A DNA stretch of 64,000 nt from Moritella sp. PE36 (GTDB lineage: Bacteria; Pseudomonadota; Gammaproteobacteria; Enterobacterales; Moritellaceae), in the NCBI RefSeq assembly GCF_000170855.1, contig NZ_ABCQ01000006.1, positions 1 through 64,000 of the forward strand, in the 5' to 3' direction. The notes under the pieces were generated by a model, which saw only the letters and a list, made by a program, of their open reading frames with translations, did not search any database and was not told the origin of the DNA. Below, one piece after another: positions 1 to 8,909 of this stretch. The position numbers and the translations under genes are program-made. Numbering within the stretch: position 1 is the first letter of the stretch; every line of letters begins with the position of its first letter.

Positions 1-2
1 AT

Positions 3-650
3 TATTTCGTGCCTTTCTACGCTACAATTTGTCTGTCGGGCATTATCGCGGCAATGATTATTCAATTTCTGCCACCGCTAAGCTACAAAAAAGACACCTA
101 TATTGACGGTAGCAAACCTGATCTTGATAGCGAACTTATTCCTGAGTCAATGTCAGCAGCTAAATATGGCTACCTACTGGCACTAGAAAGAGCGAGTAAA
201 GTGAAAGGCGTAAAATCGACTGTTACAGAAGGTCTACAAAATTCATTAGACATGATGTTTGGTGTATTACCCGTGATCATGGCTGTTGGTACCATGGGTT
301 TGATTATTGCTGAAACAACGCCGTTATTTGCTTGGTTAGGTATACCGTTTGTACCACTTTTAAATCTATTAAACCTGCCTGAAGCACAAGCTGCAGCAGA
401 GACGGTATTGGTTGGTTTTACAGATATGTACGTACCATCAATTATCGCCGCATCAACCATCGAGAGCGACATCACTAAGTTCGTGATTGCAGCCTTGTCT
501 ATCTCTCAGCTGATCTTCATGTCAGAAACAGGCTCGGTGATCTTATCAAGTAAGATCCCGGTGAACATCATTGAATTAATGGCGATCTTCATTCTACGTA
601 CACTGGTTACACTACCTGTCATCGCATTATGTGCGCACATGATTTTCTAA
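3..650 (+). CDS. YjiH-family / nucleoside-recognition (GATE) membrane protein, 3' part
   Basis: Only the C-terminal part (about 215 residues) lies in the window; the frame is open to the left edge, so the GTG at position 9 is probably an internal valine. Visible are a hydrophobic segment at the very start, a charged loop (KKDTYIDGSKPDLDSEL), then several membrane segments including MMFGVLPVIMAVGTMGLI, and a final one ending in IALCAHMIF. The stretches LVGFTDMYVPSII and SQLIFMSETGSVIL resemble the YjiH/nucleoside-recognition (Gate) family of inner-membrane proteins, whose substrate is poorly known. A hairpin with a T-run follows the stop. The family call is by recognition, not search; a transport role is inference. 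Confidence 0.7.
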   Translation, partial: YFVPFYATICLSGIIAAMIIQFLPPLSYKKDTYIDGSKPDLDSELIPESMSAAKYGYLLALERASKVKGVKSTVTEGLQNSLDMMFGVLPVIMAVGTMGLIIAETTPLFAWLGIPFVPLLNLLNLPEAQAAAETVLVGFTDMYVPSIIAASTIESDITKFVIAALSISQLIFMSETGSVILSSKIPVNIIELMAIFILRTLVTLPVIALCAHMIF

Positions 651-660
651 TATAGCTTTT

Positions 661-690
661 GTTGCGGCAGCCATGTCGCAACGATTTTTT
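661..690 (+). terminator. Rho-independent terminator after the YjiH-like gene
   Basis: A 6-bp stem GTTGCG/CGCAAC is followed within two bases by a run of T. It starts 11 bases after the stop codon of the upstream gene. Confidence 0.7.
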
Positions 691-761
691 CTTATTATCT
701 CGTTTCAATAACGTAATTTATCTAAGCTAATACCAATGTTGAAGCAAATTAAGTTCTGAAT

Positions 762-822
762 CAGTCGTAAAGCGCTCTCTGAAATAGAAATATACCGAAG
801 CCATTTTACAAAAAGCATTCCG
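762..822 (+). pseudogene. Relic of an HTH regulator gene (same family as 24685-25098)
   Basis: About 60 bases match the part of the intact HTH gene that encodes CRKVLSEIENG...YTEAILQKAF (24950-25024). An internal deletion removes about 16 bases. No start, no open frame. Seen directly as near-identical strings such as CCATTTTACAAAAAGCATTC. Confidence 0.75.
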
Positions 823-830
823 AACGTGGT

Positions 831-2600
831 TTAACTAACAATTTTATCACGACCACTATTTTTTGCTCGATAGAGCTTTGCATCAGTGACATCAATCAGC
901 ATCTGCTGTGAAGTCGATGAAACCTCCTCAATATAAGTAATGCCAAAACTCATCGTGATGTGTTGGTTATCAAACACAGGTTTCGCAACAAACTCTTGGC
1001 GTATTTTGTTCATTCTTGCGATTACATGATTAAGATCCGTATCCACAAATACCAGTGCAAACTCTTCACCACCATAACGAGCAACTATTTCTTGTGTTGA
1101 CCTAAGATGACTTTTCAAGATTTTTGCAACTTCGACAAGCGCAAGATCACCGGCAGAGTGGCCAAATTTGTCATTGACACTCTTAAAGTGGTCGATATCG
1201 CATAACACAAATGTAATTGACTTGTTTTGCTGCTGAGCGTATTTAAACGTCCGCTCAAAGGCTTGATTTAATCCGCGTCGGTTATGCAACTTTGTTAGCT
1301 CATCAGTAATGGAGCACTCGAGCAAGTTTTCGTTTTCATCTTCTAAATGCGATGTTCGTTGCGCTACTTTTTTATCTAGGTTTTGCATAATATCAGCAAG
1401 GTTGTCCGCCATTAAATGCAAACCCTGACTAAGAGAATTAATTTCGAGAATACCGCTCAAAGGTTGAGGCAGTTTTTGAATACTTTCTAAATTTTTATCA
1501 TTAGCGGCTTGATTAAGTCGCTGAATTGGCTTGCCAATATACCGAGCGATCAGCGAGCCAACTAACGCTATGCACGCAAACAATATCAGCGTAATAAAGA
1601 GAGCGGCTTGATTGTGCTCTGCTAATACAATTTTATGATGAGAACTTGGAATGAGAATGCCGAGTAACCAAGTTTCTCCATATCCAAGCGAAATAGAGCG
1701 AACATGGTACAAGAATTTTTCCCCCTCTACCTCTAAGCTATATACGCCACTTTTTAACTGCTTACTTGCCATTTGGAAGACTTTGTCCGGGTGAGTCACA
1801 AGACTGACTCTGGTCGTAACTCCATTTCTAATGGTATATAGCTCATCTTTGCTGGACGTCGCAATTAATGCGCCATCTCGCTCTGCTAGAAAAATATAAG
1901 CGTTGTCTACCAATGCTATCGACTCAAGAAAATCATCCAGTTCAGTTAGCGCGACACTTGTCGCTGTTATTCCCAGAAGTTTGCCTTGCTGATCGTATAT
2001 AGGGCCAGACAAACCAATCCCCAGGGTTGGAAAACCGTAATAAGGATGAATTTTGCTCCACACCATTCCCTGCGCTTTTACCGCATCCTGATAAAATGGA
2101 CGTGTTCTCGGATCATAACTAAAGCTCGGATCCTTTTCTATTTTATCGCCTATATGGCGAACCGGATGATATTCAAACCCTTCCATTGTCAGTGTTTTAT
2201 TGACGAAGTTCGCTGCGACACTATGGTGTTCTGTCTTAAAAGGGTTGCGTGTAGAAGAGAGGTAGCGGCCATCCGTCGTGGCGACAGAAATGAACGTCAT
2301 ATGTGGATAAGGCATCGCTTGTTCGTAAAGTCGGCTAGCCAGCGGGGTTAAACTATCAAGTAATTCGGGTCGATAAGAGAAGGCGTTGCGATTAATATCG
2401 ACGATCGAGCTGAGTGGCGCGGTGAAATGTCGAACATGGCCGTAAATGCGATCTTCAACTTCTTTTATATACTGTATTCCGACACTGTTCGCAACATTCG
2501 CAATCGTTATCGTAGAAACGAGATACAGGGTGATCCCGGCAATCAATGTGAGCACAACAAACGGGACAACAATCAACCAACGTAATGGAACAGACTTCAC
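831..2600 (-). CDS. Membrane diguanylate cyclase with periplasmic Cache sensor and GGDEF domain
   Basis: 589 residues starting at GTG; an AAGGA lies about ten bases upstream. The order is: N-terminal membrane segment (about 8-30), a large periplasmic Cache-type sensor domain (about 35-330), second membrane segment (around ALFITLILFACIALVGSLIA), a HAMP-like linker (GKPIQRLNQAA), a coiled coil, and a C-terminal GGDEF domain with the active motif GGEEF (RYGGEEFALVF) and the substrate-binding DIDHFKSVND. It should make cyclic di-GMP from two GTP at the inner membrane in response to a small periplasmic ligand. An intact A-site argues for activity. I did not see an RxxD inhibitory site clearly. The ligand is unknown. 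It is a single gene with relics on both sides. Confidence 0.93.
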   Translation of the reverse strand: MKSVPLRWLIVVPFVVLTLIAGITLYLVSTITIANVANSVGIQYIKEVEDRIYGHVRHFTAPLSSIVDINRNAFSYRPELLDSLTPLASRLYEQAMPYPHMTFISVATTDGRYLSSTRNPFKTEHHSVAANFVNKTLTMEGFEYHPVRHIGDKIEKDPSFSYDPRTRPFYQDAVKAQGMVWSKIHPYYGFPTLGIGLSGPIYDQQGKLLGITATSVALTELDDFLESIALVDNAYIFLAERDGALIATSSKDELYTIRNGVTTRVSLVTHPDKVFQMASKQLKSGVYSLEVEGEKFLYHVRSISLGYGETWLLGILIPSSHHKIVLAEHNQAALFITLILFACIALVGSLIARYIGKPIQRLNQAANDKNLESIQKLPQPLSGILEINSLSQGLHLMADNLADIMQNLDKKVAQRTSHLEDENENLLECSITDELTKLHNRRGLNQAFERTFKYAQQQNKSITFVLCDIDHFKSVNDKFGHSAGDLALVEVAKILKSHLRSTQEIVARYGGEEFALVFVDTDLNHVIARMNKIRQEFVAKPVFDNQHITMSFGITYIEEVSSTSQQMLIDVTDAKLYRAKNSGRDKIVS

Positions 2601-2718
2601 TTACTATTCATCCTTTTATATAGTTTGTAACCTGAACTCGGGATAAAATGGCACTAATTACCCATTCCAAGACCCGCTCTTTCGAGCAATAAATTTTCAA
2701 AGCGAAGTAGGATGATAT

Positions 2719-2814
2719 ATGTTAGTTGAAATATTCTGTGACGTAGATGATTTTTGCTCGACACTTAAATTCATATTACAGCCATGCGATAACATTTGGT
2801 TATCACTGTTCTGA
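2719..2814 (+). pseudogene. 5' stub of an IS transposase (IS982-like start)
   Basis: An ATG with AGGA upstream begins a 31-codon frame that opens MLVEIFCDVDDFC and then ends in nonsense. That opening resembles the N-terminus of IS982-type transposases as I remember them. No inverted repeats or rest of the element were recognised. The family assignment is from memory. Confidence 0.45.
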
Positions 2815-2957
2815 GTCTTATCCCTACCGCTCATCCCACCAATAGCATCAGCATTGTGGTGACGTGAAGTATATCACATGCATCATTCACAGCAACAAAG
2901 CGTTAATATTCTTTATTAGAAATAACTTATCAATACAATAACATAAACGGCTAACTT

Positions 2958-3058
2958 GCATGGGGTGTATTCTCGTGCAGCACGCCGATAAAGACATCTG
3001 TGTGCGAGCGAGTAAGGCCGCCGAGCATAGAGCGCGAACTCACTCTCATCGGAAATAT
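2958..3058. other. G+C-rich patch inside an AT-rich gap
   Basis: The gap 2601-3068 holds the transposase stub and then about 100 bases that are clearly richer in G+C than their surroundings (for example GCGAGTAAGGCCGCCGAGC). I could not identify a gene in it. It may be a fragment of imported DNA. Confidence 0.4.
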
Positions 3059-3068
3059 CAATTAGCCA

Positions 3069-3755
3069 CTACAATTGATATTTTTTTGCATTGGCTGCAG
3101 CTAAACTCTCAAACACATGCTTGGCATCCTTAATCCAAACCTCTAATAACGGTTTAATTTTATCGAACGTAACGACTTCATTCGCCCCTGATATTTCTTC
3201 ACCTTTCCCTTGTTTTATACTGCTTCCAATAAGACTACCGTCCATACTATCGGTCGCCTTAAATGCCATATAAACATCCACGTTTTCGTATCGATAGCCC
3301 AACGCCTCTTTACTCAACGCAATAACACTACCAATAGGAATAAGCTCCCTCACCTTAAGATCTCCAGCACTCGTTTTAATTGCAGTGATCCTAGGTGTCA
3401 ATCTAATCGTGCCTTCCTGAGGTTTATCTACAACATCCATCGATAAAGAAATGACCTCGACAAGCCTTTTATTAAGATAAGATTTTGTCTGGTCAAATAA
3501 TGCTTGAGTCAGCTGTTCGGAAGCGACTTCACGTGGATAAAACTCAACCGGATCGATGATGACTTTATCGTAAACGCCAGATTTAATTCTGTCACTTGCA
3601 TACCGAAAAGACTTAAGACCATCATTAGTTTCAATCCTTTCAAGCTTCGAATAATCTTCGATAAATCCAGCATTTGATTTATCGAGTTGCTCATAATTGG
3701 TAAATGAACAAGCGCTCACCATCATACACAGTAAACTTAACAACAATTTTCGCAT
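3069..3755 (-). CDS. DUF3313-type lipoprotein
   Basis: The start chosen (3755) gives 228 residues with a lipoprotein signal: MRKLLLSLLCMMVSAC, lipobox VSAC, and a Shine-Dalgarno AGAGGG ahead of it; a longer frame upstream has no signal peptide. The mature part contains the pattern of the DUF3313 family (IDPVEFYPREVASEQLTQ, then the LTPRITAIKTS strand and the VDVYMAFKATDS strand). Members are outer- or inner-membrane lipoproteins of unknown function. The gene stands alone, just downstream of a decayed metalloprotease gene on the same strand. Confidence 0.75.
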   Translation of the reverse strand: MRKLLLSLLCMMVSACSFTNYEQLDKSNAGFIEDYSKLERIETNDGLKSFRYASDRIKSGVYDKVIIDPVEFYPREVASEQLTQALFDQTKSYLNKRLVEVISLSMDVVDKPQEGTIRLTPRITAIKTSAGDLKVRELIPIGSVIALSKEALGYRYENVDVYMAFKATDSMDGSLIGSSIKQGKGEEISGANEVVTFDKIKPLLEVWIKDAKHVFESLAAANAKKYQL

Positions 3756-3806
3756 ATATTGTCCCTCTAAATCGTAATACACCACCACGTTACATTCTAA
3801 TAACAG

Positions 3807-4017
3807 GACCCGTGTAGCCACTACCGTCATTCATTTCTGCAACCGCTATTCTCATGCGTATGGGTGCTGTTGCCTATCCTCAATCCCGACTAATGCCGTT
3901 AATCATAGGTTACTGTTTTGACGACATTGTTGGCTTGAGTAGTATTGGTTCATCCAGATAAATAAAGAATAGTAGTAATAGATAAGATCACAGATTTCTG
4001 CAGTATAAAAAGCGCAT
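3807..4017 (-). pseudogene. Shortened relic of the metalloprotease gene at 19611-20405
   Basis: The segment repeats the N-terminal signal-peptide region and a middle part of the intact metalloprotease gene. The central 120-odd bases between them (about 20175-20300 in the intact copy) are missing, and the part encoding the HExxH zinc site is absent. Similarity continues upstream through the promoter region to about 4110 (CGCTTACA strings matching 20500-20515). The copy cannot make a protease. Confidence 0.75.
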
Positions 4018-4182
4018 AACCTAGTATCCCTAAATCAAGATGGGGTCGATTAGAGGGATAATATATTTAGGACTGTAAGGGTTTGTATTAGCGCTTACAA
4101 AAGCATACATACGCTTACATCAAACACTCACTTTTTCTTGAATAATAACATCATTGAATTTTACCCAAGTGATAGAGGCAAA

Positions 4183-6255
4183 ATGATGAATTTAAGCAAT
4201 ACCCGGTTGGCGAGTAGCATGCTCGCGGCGTTGCTCATTACAACCTTAGCCGGTTGTAATGACAGTACAAGCGATAAAACCACACCGACGACCAGCGAGG
4301 CTCAAAAGCAACTTTCGGCGGCATTACCTCAGGCAACTAACGTTTTTGGTATTCAGATCCGTGCTACCGCTGCAACCCCGAAAGAAAAAATCATGCATGC
4401 GGCAAATGTAATGGCGCAATATTTAGATAACAATGAAGATGGCATCCCAGACAATGACCTCATTGTCGCCAAAATGGTTGAAAAAGGCGCCACCCTCGTG
4501 ATTGGAACCACCGAGAACGAACTTGGCCGAGCGTTAGGACAACTCACGTTATCCGATGACATGGCTATTCAAGATCTATATGCCAGCGAAATACATCCTA
4601 AGGGGACTAATAGCGGCCAATTTGACGCGACTCTGGAAGAAGTATTACACCTGATCACCCATGCGGGCTATGCTGCCGTATATCCAGCAGCTTTTGGCGA
4701 AAAAACAGGGAGTGACATTGCCAATGCCATGGATATCGCCCGTGGTGGACGCTTTGATACCATTCCATCGAGTTATCCTGAACAGGCCTGGTATCGCTAC
4801 GACGATGAAAGCTGTGAATACGACTGCATGGTCACTGAGTATACCTATTGGGCATTAACGTCCATTCTCGGTGCGCAAGAGACTCGCCTAAGCAACATTA
4901 GCCAAGAGTGGAAACTCCATACCAAAGACCTTGTTGAACAAACCGACCCCGCGATTTTTAGCCTTTTAACTAATCCCGCCTACGCACTGGCCACGGTATT
5001 ACCTGATGGCGATTATGATGCCATTAACTTTGCGATCACAGTCTCCGACACATCATCAGGAAACGGCGTCGATTCGAATAAAGCCAAAGTATTTGAATAC
5101 ATCACCGAACAAAGTGATGACACTATTGCGGTTTACGGGGCCAAGAATATTGAAAAATTGTCTTACGACAGAGCCTTAGCTGATATCCAGTTGGTGATGG
5201 ATTCACTTGATGCTGATGTAAAACAGGGTTTATTGAACTCAGGTGTGAAGATGCTGATTGTCAGTAATGAACAAGCGCTTGACGACAATATAGATTACTT
5301 TCAATCACTGTTGCCGGTCGAGGCTATTTATACCGTTCAAGACGGTCTGGATGAAACATTAGCGTCCGCAGAAAACGCAGGTCTATCAACTACCAAGTTG
5401 GAATTGATGTACCTCGTCGTTTATTACTCGCTATTAACCGAAGATAATTTATCTGCTGCATACTCTGAATTGCAAACAGCCTATGCCGAAGCGACATCTA
5501 AAAACCTATTTATTCCTGGTAAAGCCTATCAGGACGGTTATGACGATGAAATACATCAACATGCGTCAGACAATAATGCCCTGAAATATGGTAGTTATGT
5601 GTTTAACCTGGCTAAGCTCTATTTTGGCGATGACAAAGGACCTGCAGGTGAGTTTAACATTACTACTCGAGCACAACTGCAGCGTAAAAACCCGTTAGGC
5701 TATCAGATTATGGAAAACCTTTTTCCTGATGATGACGATGAGAATAAATCGGCAAGCTTTACCTTTAAAGACGGTGATAACAGTGCAGACACTGTTTATA
5801 TGAATGGGCTTATTACGTCAGATACCTTGGATGATATCAAAACGTTGCTTGAGCAGTCGCCACAAATTACAACAATGGTGATGCAAAACGTGCCTGGCTC
5901 AATCGATGATGAAATTAATTTACTCGCGTCACGGGAGATCAGAAAACACGGTATTGCCACTCATATTCCTGCTGATGGTATGGTCGCGTCAGGTGGAACT
6001 GACATGTTTTTAGCCGGTATTAAGCGCACCATTGAACCCGGCGCTAAGATTGGCGTGCATTCGTGGGGTGGTGGCGACCTTGCTGCAACTGACTATAGTC
6101 GCGATCACGAAGTGCATGTTCAGTACCTGGACTATTACAAAGAGATGAACATTAATACCGATTTTTACTGGTATACCTTAGAGGCTGCGCCAGCCGATGA
6201 TATTCTTTGGATGAGCGAACAAGATATTGCAAAATATAACGTCGTTACGGAGTGA
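4183..6255 (+). CDS. Large lipoprotein with a ClpP/crotonase-like C-terminal domain
   Basis: Starting at 4183 (GAGGC upstream) gives 690 residues with a lipoprotein signal ending in LITTLAGC; the frame extends further up but without a signal. The N-terminal half has an acidic loop DNNEDGIPDND like a calcium-binding loop, and EEVLHLITHAGY, an HxxxH motif preceded by glutamate that could bind metal. The C-terminal 200 residues read like a ClpP/crotonase-fold serine hydrolase: a strand plus MNGLITSDTLDDIK, then VASGGTDMFLAGI with a candidate nucleophile serine, then IGVHSWGGG with a candidate histidine. I do not recognise the whole protein. Both enzymatic ideas are inference. It sits alone, with a possible two-way terminator shared with the chemoreceptor gene. 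Confidence 0.7.
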   Translation: MMNLSNTRLASSMLAALLITTLAGCNDSTSDKTTPTTSEAQKQLSAALPQATNVFGIQIRATAATPKEKIMHAANVMAQYLDNNEDGIPDNDLIVAKMVEKGATLVIGTTENELGRALGQLTLSDDMAIQDLYASEIHPKGTNSGQFDATLEEVLHLITHAGYAAVYPAAFGEKTGSDIANAMDIARGGRFDTIPSSYPEQAWYRYDDESCEYDCMVTEYTYWALTSILGAQETRLSNISQEWKLHTKDLVEQTDPAIFSLLTNPAYALATVLPDGDYDAINFAITVSDTSSGNGVDSNKAKVFEYITEQSDDTIAVYGAKNIEKLSYDRALADIQLVMDSLDADVKQGLLNSGVKMLIVSNEQALDDNIDYFQSLLPVEAIYTVQDGLDETLASAENAGLSTTKLELMYLVVYYSLLTEDNLSAAYSELQTAYAEATSKNLFIPGKAYQDGYDDEIHQHASDNNALKYGSYVFNLAKLYFGDDKGPAGEFNITTRAQLQRKNPLGYQIMENLFPDDDDENKSASFTFKDGDNSADTVYMNGLITSDTLDDIKTLLEQSPQITTMVMQNVPGSIDDEINLLASREIRKHGIATHIPADGMVASGGTDMFLAGIKRTIEPGAKIGVHSWGGGDLAATDYSRDHEVHVQYLDYYKEMNINTDFYWYTLEAAPADDILWMSEQDIAKYNVVTE

Positions 6256-6274
6256 TTTCACTGACAATTGAAAT

Positions 6275-6316
6275 AGTCAGATAGCGCACCTGTAAGGGCG
6301 GGATAACTATCTGACT
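6275..6316. terminator. Hairpin between convergent genes, possible two-way terminator
   Basis: A perfect 10-bp inverted repeat AGTCAGATAG/CTATCTGACT with a 22-base spacer lies between the lipoprotein gene and the chemoreceptor gene, whose 3' ends face each other. T-runs are weak, so the role is uncertain. Confidence 0.45.
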
Positions 6317-6335
6317 TAACTGGCACGATTATCGT

Positions 6336-8480
6336 TTAAGTCACAGCACTGAGTTTGAAACGTGACAGCAAGACTTCTAATTGCTCCGCTTGTTGTGATA
6401 ATTGCTCTGCGGCCACTGCACTTTCTTGAGCGGTACCGTTATTTTGTTGAGTAACACCATCAATTTCTACCAAACCTTGATTAATAACCTCCGCGCCTGT
6501 GGCTTGTTCATTACTTGCATTCGCAATTTCATCAACAAGTTCTGCCGTTTTTTTGATACTTTCAAAAATGCTATTCAAACTTTTGGCGGTTTCGTTAGCA
6601 ATCAGGCTACCCTTTTCTGATTTTTCAACAGAGCCAGCTATTAGTTTTGATGTTTCCTCGGCAGCAGCAGTGCTTCTGGCAGCCAGATTACGGACTTCGT
6701 CGGCAACCACGGCGAACCCGCGCCCTTGCTCTCCTGCACGAGCGGCTTCGATAGCCGCATTTAATGCCAGTAGATTGGTTTGAGCGGCAATTTCATCAAT
6801 GGTGCTGATAAACGAAGAAATACTTTTGCTTGAATCAGAGATTTCATTCATGGCCGTTACCATCTCAGCCATTTTATCGCTGCCTTCCCTCGCTTCTATT
6901 TGCGCTTGTGCGGCAAGTTGACGAGCCAGCTCAGCATTTTCAGCATTGGTATTAATTTGGGAGGTTAGCTCATTTAATGACACCGAAATATTTTCCAAAC
7001 TCGCGGCTTGCAGTGATGCTCCTTCCGACAGTGCAGTGCTACTTAAGGCAACATTGTTGCTGCCTTGAGAAATTTCGGCACTCGCGCATTGCGTTTGTCC
7101 TAATACGCTATTTAAGTTTTCACTCATTTCTTGTAGCGCGAGACCCAGCGAATCTTTGCTAGACGCTAATGTTATATTTTGATCAAGTTCGCCCTCGGCT
7201 ATTTTTTTGGCCAGACTCGCTTTTTCTCTTAACGTCGCCACCATATTTTTCATTTCATAAAAAATGCCTTCAGCAGTCCCGTCATCCTTTAAATTCATGG
7301 TTAGATCACCCGCGGCTACAGTCTTTGCAATTTCTGCAATGTAAGCAGGCTCCCCACCTAACTGGCGCATAATATGACGGGTTAACCATAATGCGATACC
7401 TACCCCAAGAATAATCGCAAATAGAGTGCCAAAAATTGAACTGTTAATCACAATGGATTCCGTATTTTTCAATGAATCCATACGCGTTGCCATTAAGCGA
7501 CGTTCTCTTTCTTTAAAGGTGTTTATTTGCTCCCGGAATTTATCAAAATAGACTTTGCCTTTGGCTTGGCCGATAAGATCGGCCATGTCATCCATTGTTT
7601 TGGCGTCACCGATTTCACGGCGTAAGGTAATTTGCGTTTCAACAACGCGACTTATCCAGTCATCGATAGTTTTTTTACTTTCGCCTAATAACACGACTTG
7701 CGCGGGATTGTCAGAAACCGTTTGAGTTAACTCATCAATCAACTTGTAAAAACGTGTTTTACCTCCCGTATAGGGAGCCAGAAATTGCGCTTGCCCGGCC
7801 AGTAGAAAACCACGCATTCCGGTTTCCATATCGACCGCCGATGCCACAATCGCTTGTGCCGTTGCAATCACTTTATAAGTGTGTTCAACCCAGCTATTAA
7901 GCTGTTTCAGCTCGTTGATATCATCGCTGGTTTTAGCTTTAGCCTGACGTGTTTCCATCAACACTTTTTCACGGTCAATAAAGGTTTGTAATTGTCCCCT
8001 GAACTTATCAAAAAACTGCTTCCCTTGCGCTTTTTTGATAGTGTCGGCCATATCATTCATGGATTTAGCATCGCCGATTTCAGTTCTTAATGCAATAACA
8101 GGCTCTGTGACCTTGCTTTGCCATTGACTGATGGTTGAAGAAATCTCTTTTAGTAGCTTAACTTGTGCAGGGTTATCCGAAACGGTATTGGAAAGGCTCA
8201 GGAGCAAAGTGTTAAACGTTTTATTTCCCTGGTTATAGGGCGCTAAAAATTCACTTTTACCAGCAAGCAGATAACCTCGCATGCCAGTTTCCATATCCAC
8301 GGCGGCGGCTTCAAGACTTGACGCATCGGCTAATACGCCATGAGTATGATTTACCCAACCGAAATCTTTGACTAATGACTTTACGCTGACAAACACCATT
8401 CCTGTGATCATGAGCATTAACAATAATATGAGGCCGTAACCCGAGAGTAATTTGGTTTTAAATTTTAAGTTTTCAAACAT
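6336..8480 (-). CDS. Methyl-accepting chemotaxis protein with two CHASE3 domains
   Basis: 714 residues. After an N-terminal membrane segment (about 12-33) come two tandem CHASE3-type helical sensor domains (about 45-185 and 200-335). Each has [10 protein letters not shown] followed by LLAG, then [14 protein letters not shown], and EIGDAK. A second membrane segment ([18 protein letters not shown]), a HAMP domain and the cytoplasmic signalling coiled coil follow. The kinase-contact tip is [20 protein letters not shown] then [18 protein letters not shown]. The C-terminus has no NWETF-type tether pentapeptide. It should pass ligand signals to CheA/CheW. The two sensor domains are clearly duplicates of each other. 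No chemotaxis genes are adjacent; the ligand is unknown. Confidence 0.95.
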   Translation of the reverse strand: MFENLKFKTKLLSGYGLILLLMLMITGMVFVSVKSLVKDFGWVNHTHGVLADASSLEAAAVDMETGMRGYLLAGKSEFLAPYNQGNKTFNTLLLSLSNTVSDNPAQVKLLKEISSTISQWQSKVTEPVIALRTEIGDAKSMNDMADTIKKAQGKQFFDKFRGQLQTFIDREKVLMETRQAKAKTSDDINELKQLNSWVEHTYKVIATAQAIVASAVDMETGMRGFLLAGQAQFLAPYTGGKTRFYKLIDELTQTVSDNPAQVVLLGESKKTIDDWISRVVETQITLRREIGDAKTMDDMADLIGQAKGKVYFDKFREQINTFKERERRLMATRMDSLKNTESIVINSSIFGTLFAIILGVGIALWLTRHIMRQLGGEPAYIAEIAKTVAAGDLTMNLKDDGTAEGIFYEMKNMVATLREKASLAKKIAEGELDQNITLASSKDSLGLALQEMSENLNSVLGQTQCASAEISQGSNNVALSSTALSEGASLQAASLENISVSLNELTSQINTNAENAELARQLAAQAQIEAREGSDKMAEMVTAMNEISDSSKSISSFISTIDEIAAQTNLLALNAAIEAARAGEQGRGFAVVADEVRNLAARSTAAAEETSKLIAGSVEKSEKGSLIANETAKSLNSIFESIKKTAELVDEIANASNEQATGAEVINQGLVEIDGVTQQNNGTAQESAVAAEQLSQQAEQLEVLLSRFKLSAVT

Positions 8481-8909
8481 ATGTAGTCCGTTTATATATT
8501 TTTAAAGTACTTTAATAGGATTTATAACTTAGATTCTCAGGATAAGCTTATACATTACAACGTGTACCGTCTCAAGAAGGGTAAACATGCAGTCAACTCT
8601 TCGCACCACTTGTTAAACAGTTGATATAACAGTGTTACATTCTAGGTTGAACCGCAGTCAAATAGACTAAGTCTTGAAAATCATATACTTGAAAATATGT
8701 TAAATATTTGAAACAGGACGAGACGCGTGTATATTTTGAACAGCTTATAATCAAAATGGAAACGATTATTGAGGCGTTATTGCAGAACTTATCTTAACAA
8801 CGTCAGATTGGGCTTCAACGCCCCCCTAATACCATTTCCAACCTAATAAATCAGCAGAAAATCATTCCTAGTGATATGGTTACTTAAATACATATAAGGA
8901 AGTGTAACA
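8481..8909. other. Intergenic region between divergent genes
   Basis: This stretch must hold the promoters of the chemoreceptor gene and the PLD lipoprotein gene. No operator was recognised. Bases 8812-8848 (GGGCTTCAACGCCCCCC, then CTAATACCATTTCCAA) resemble 30868-30908, a short dispersed repeat. Confidence 0.5.

Noticed and set aside
2704-2890. Open frame on the minus strand opposite the IS stub
   Set aside because: About 60 codons without start site or family likeness; the + strand reading as a transposase start is more convincing.
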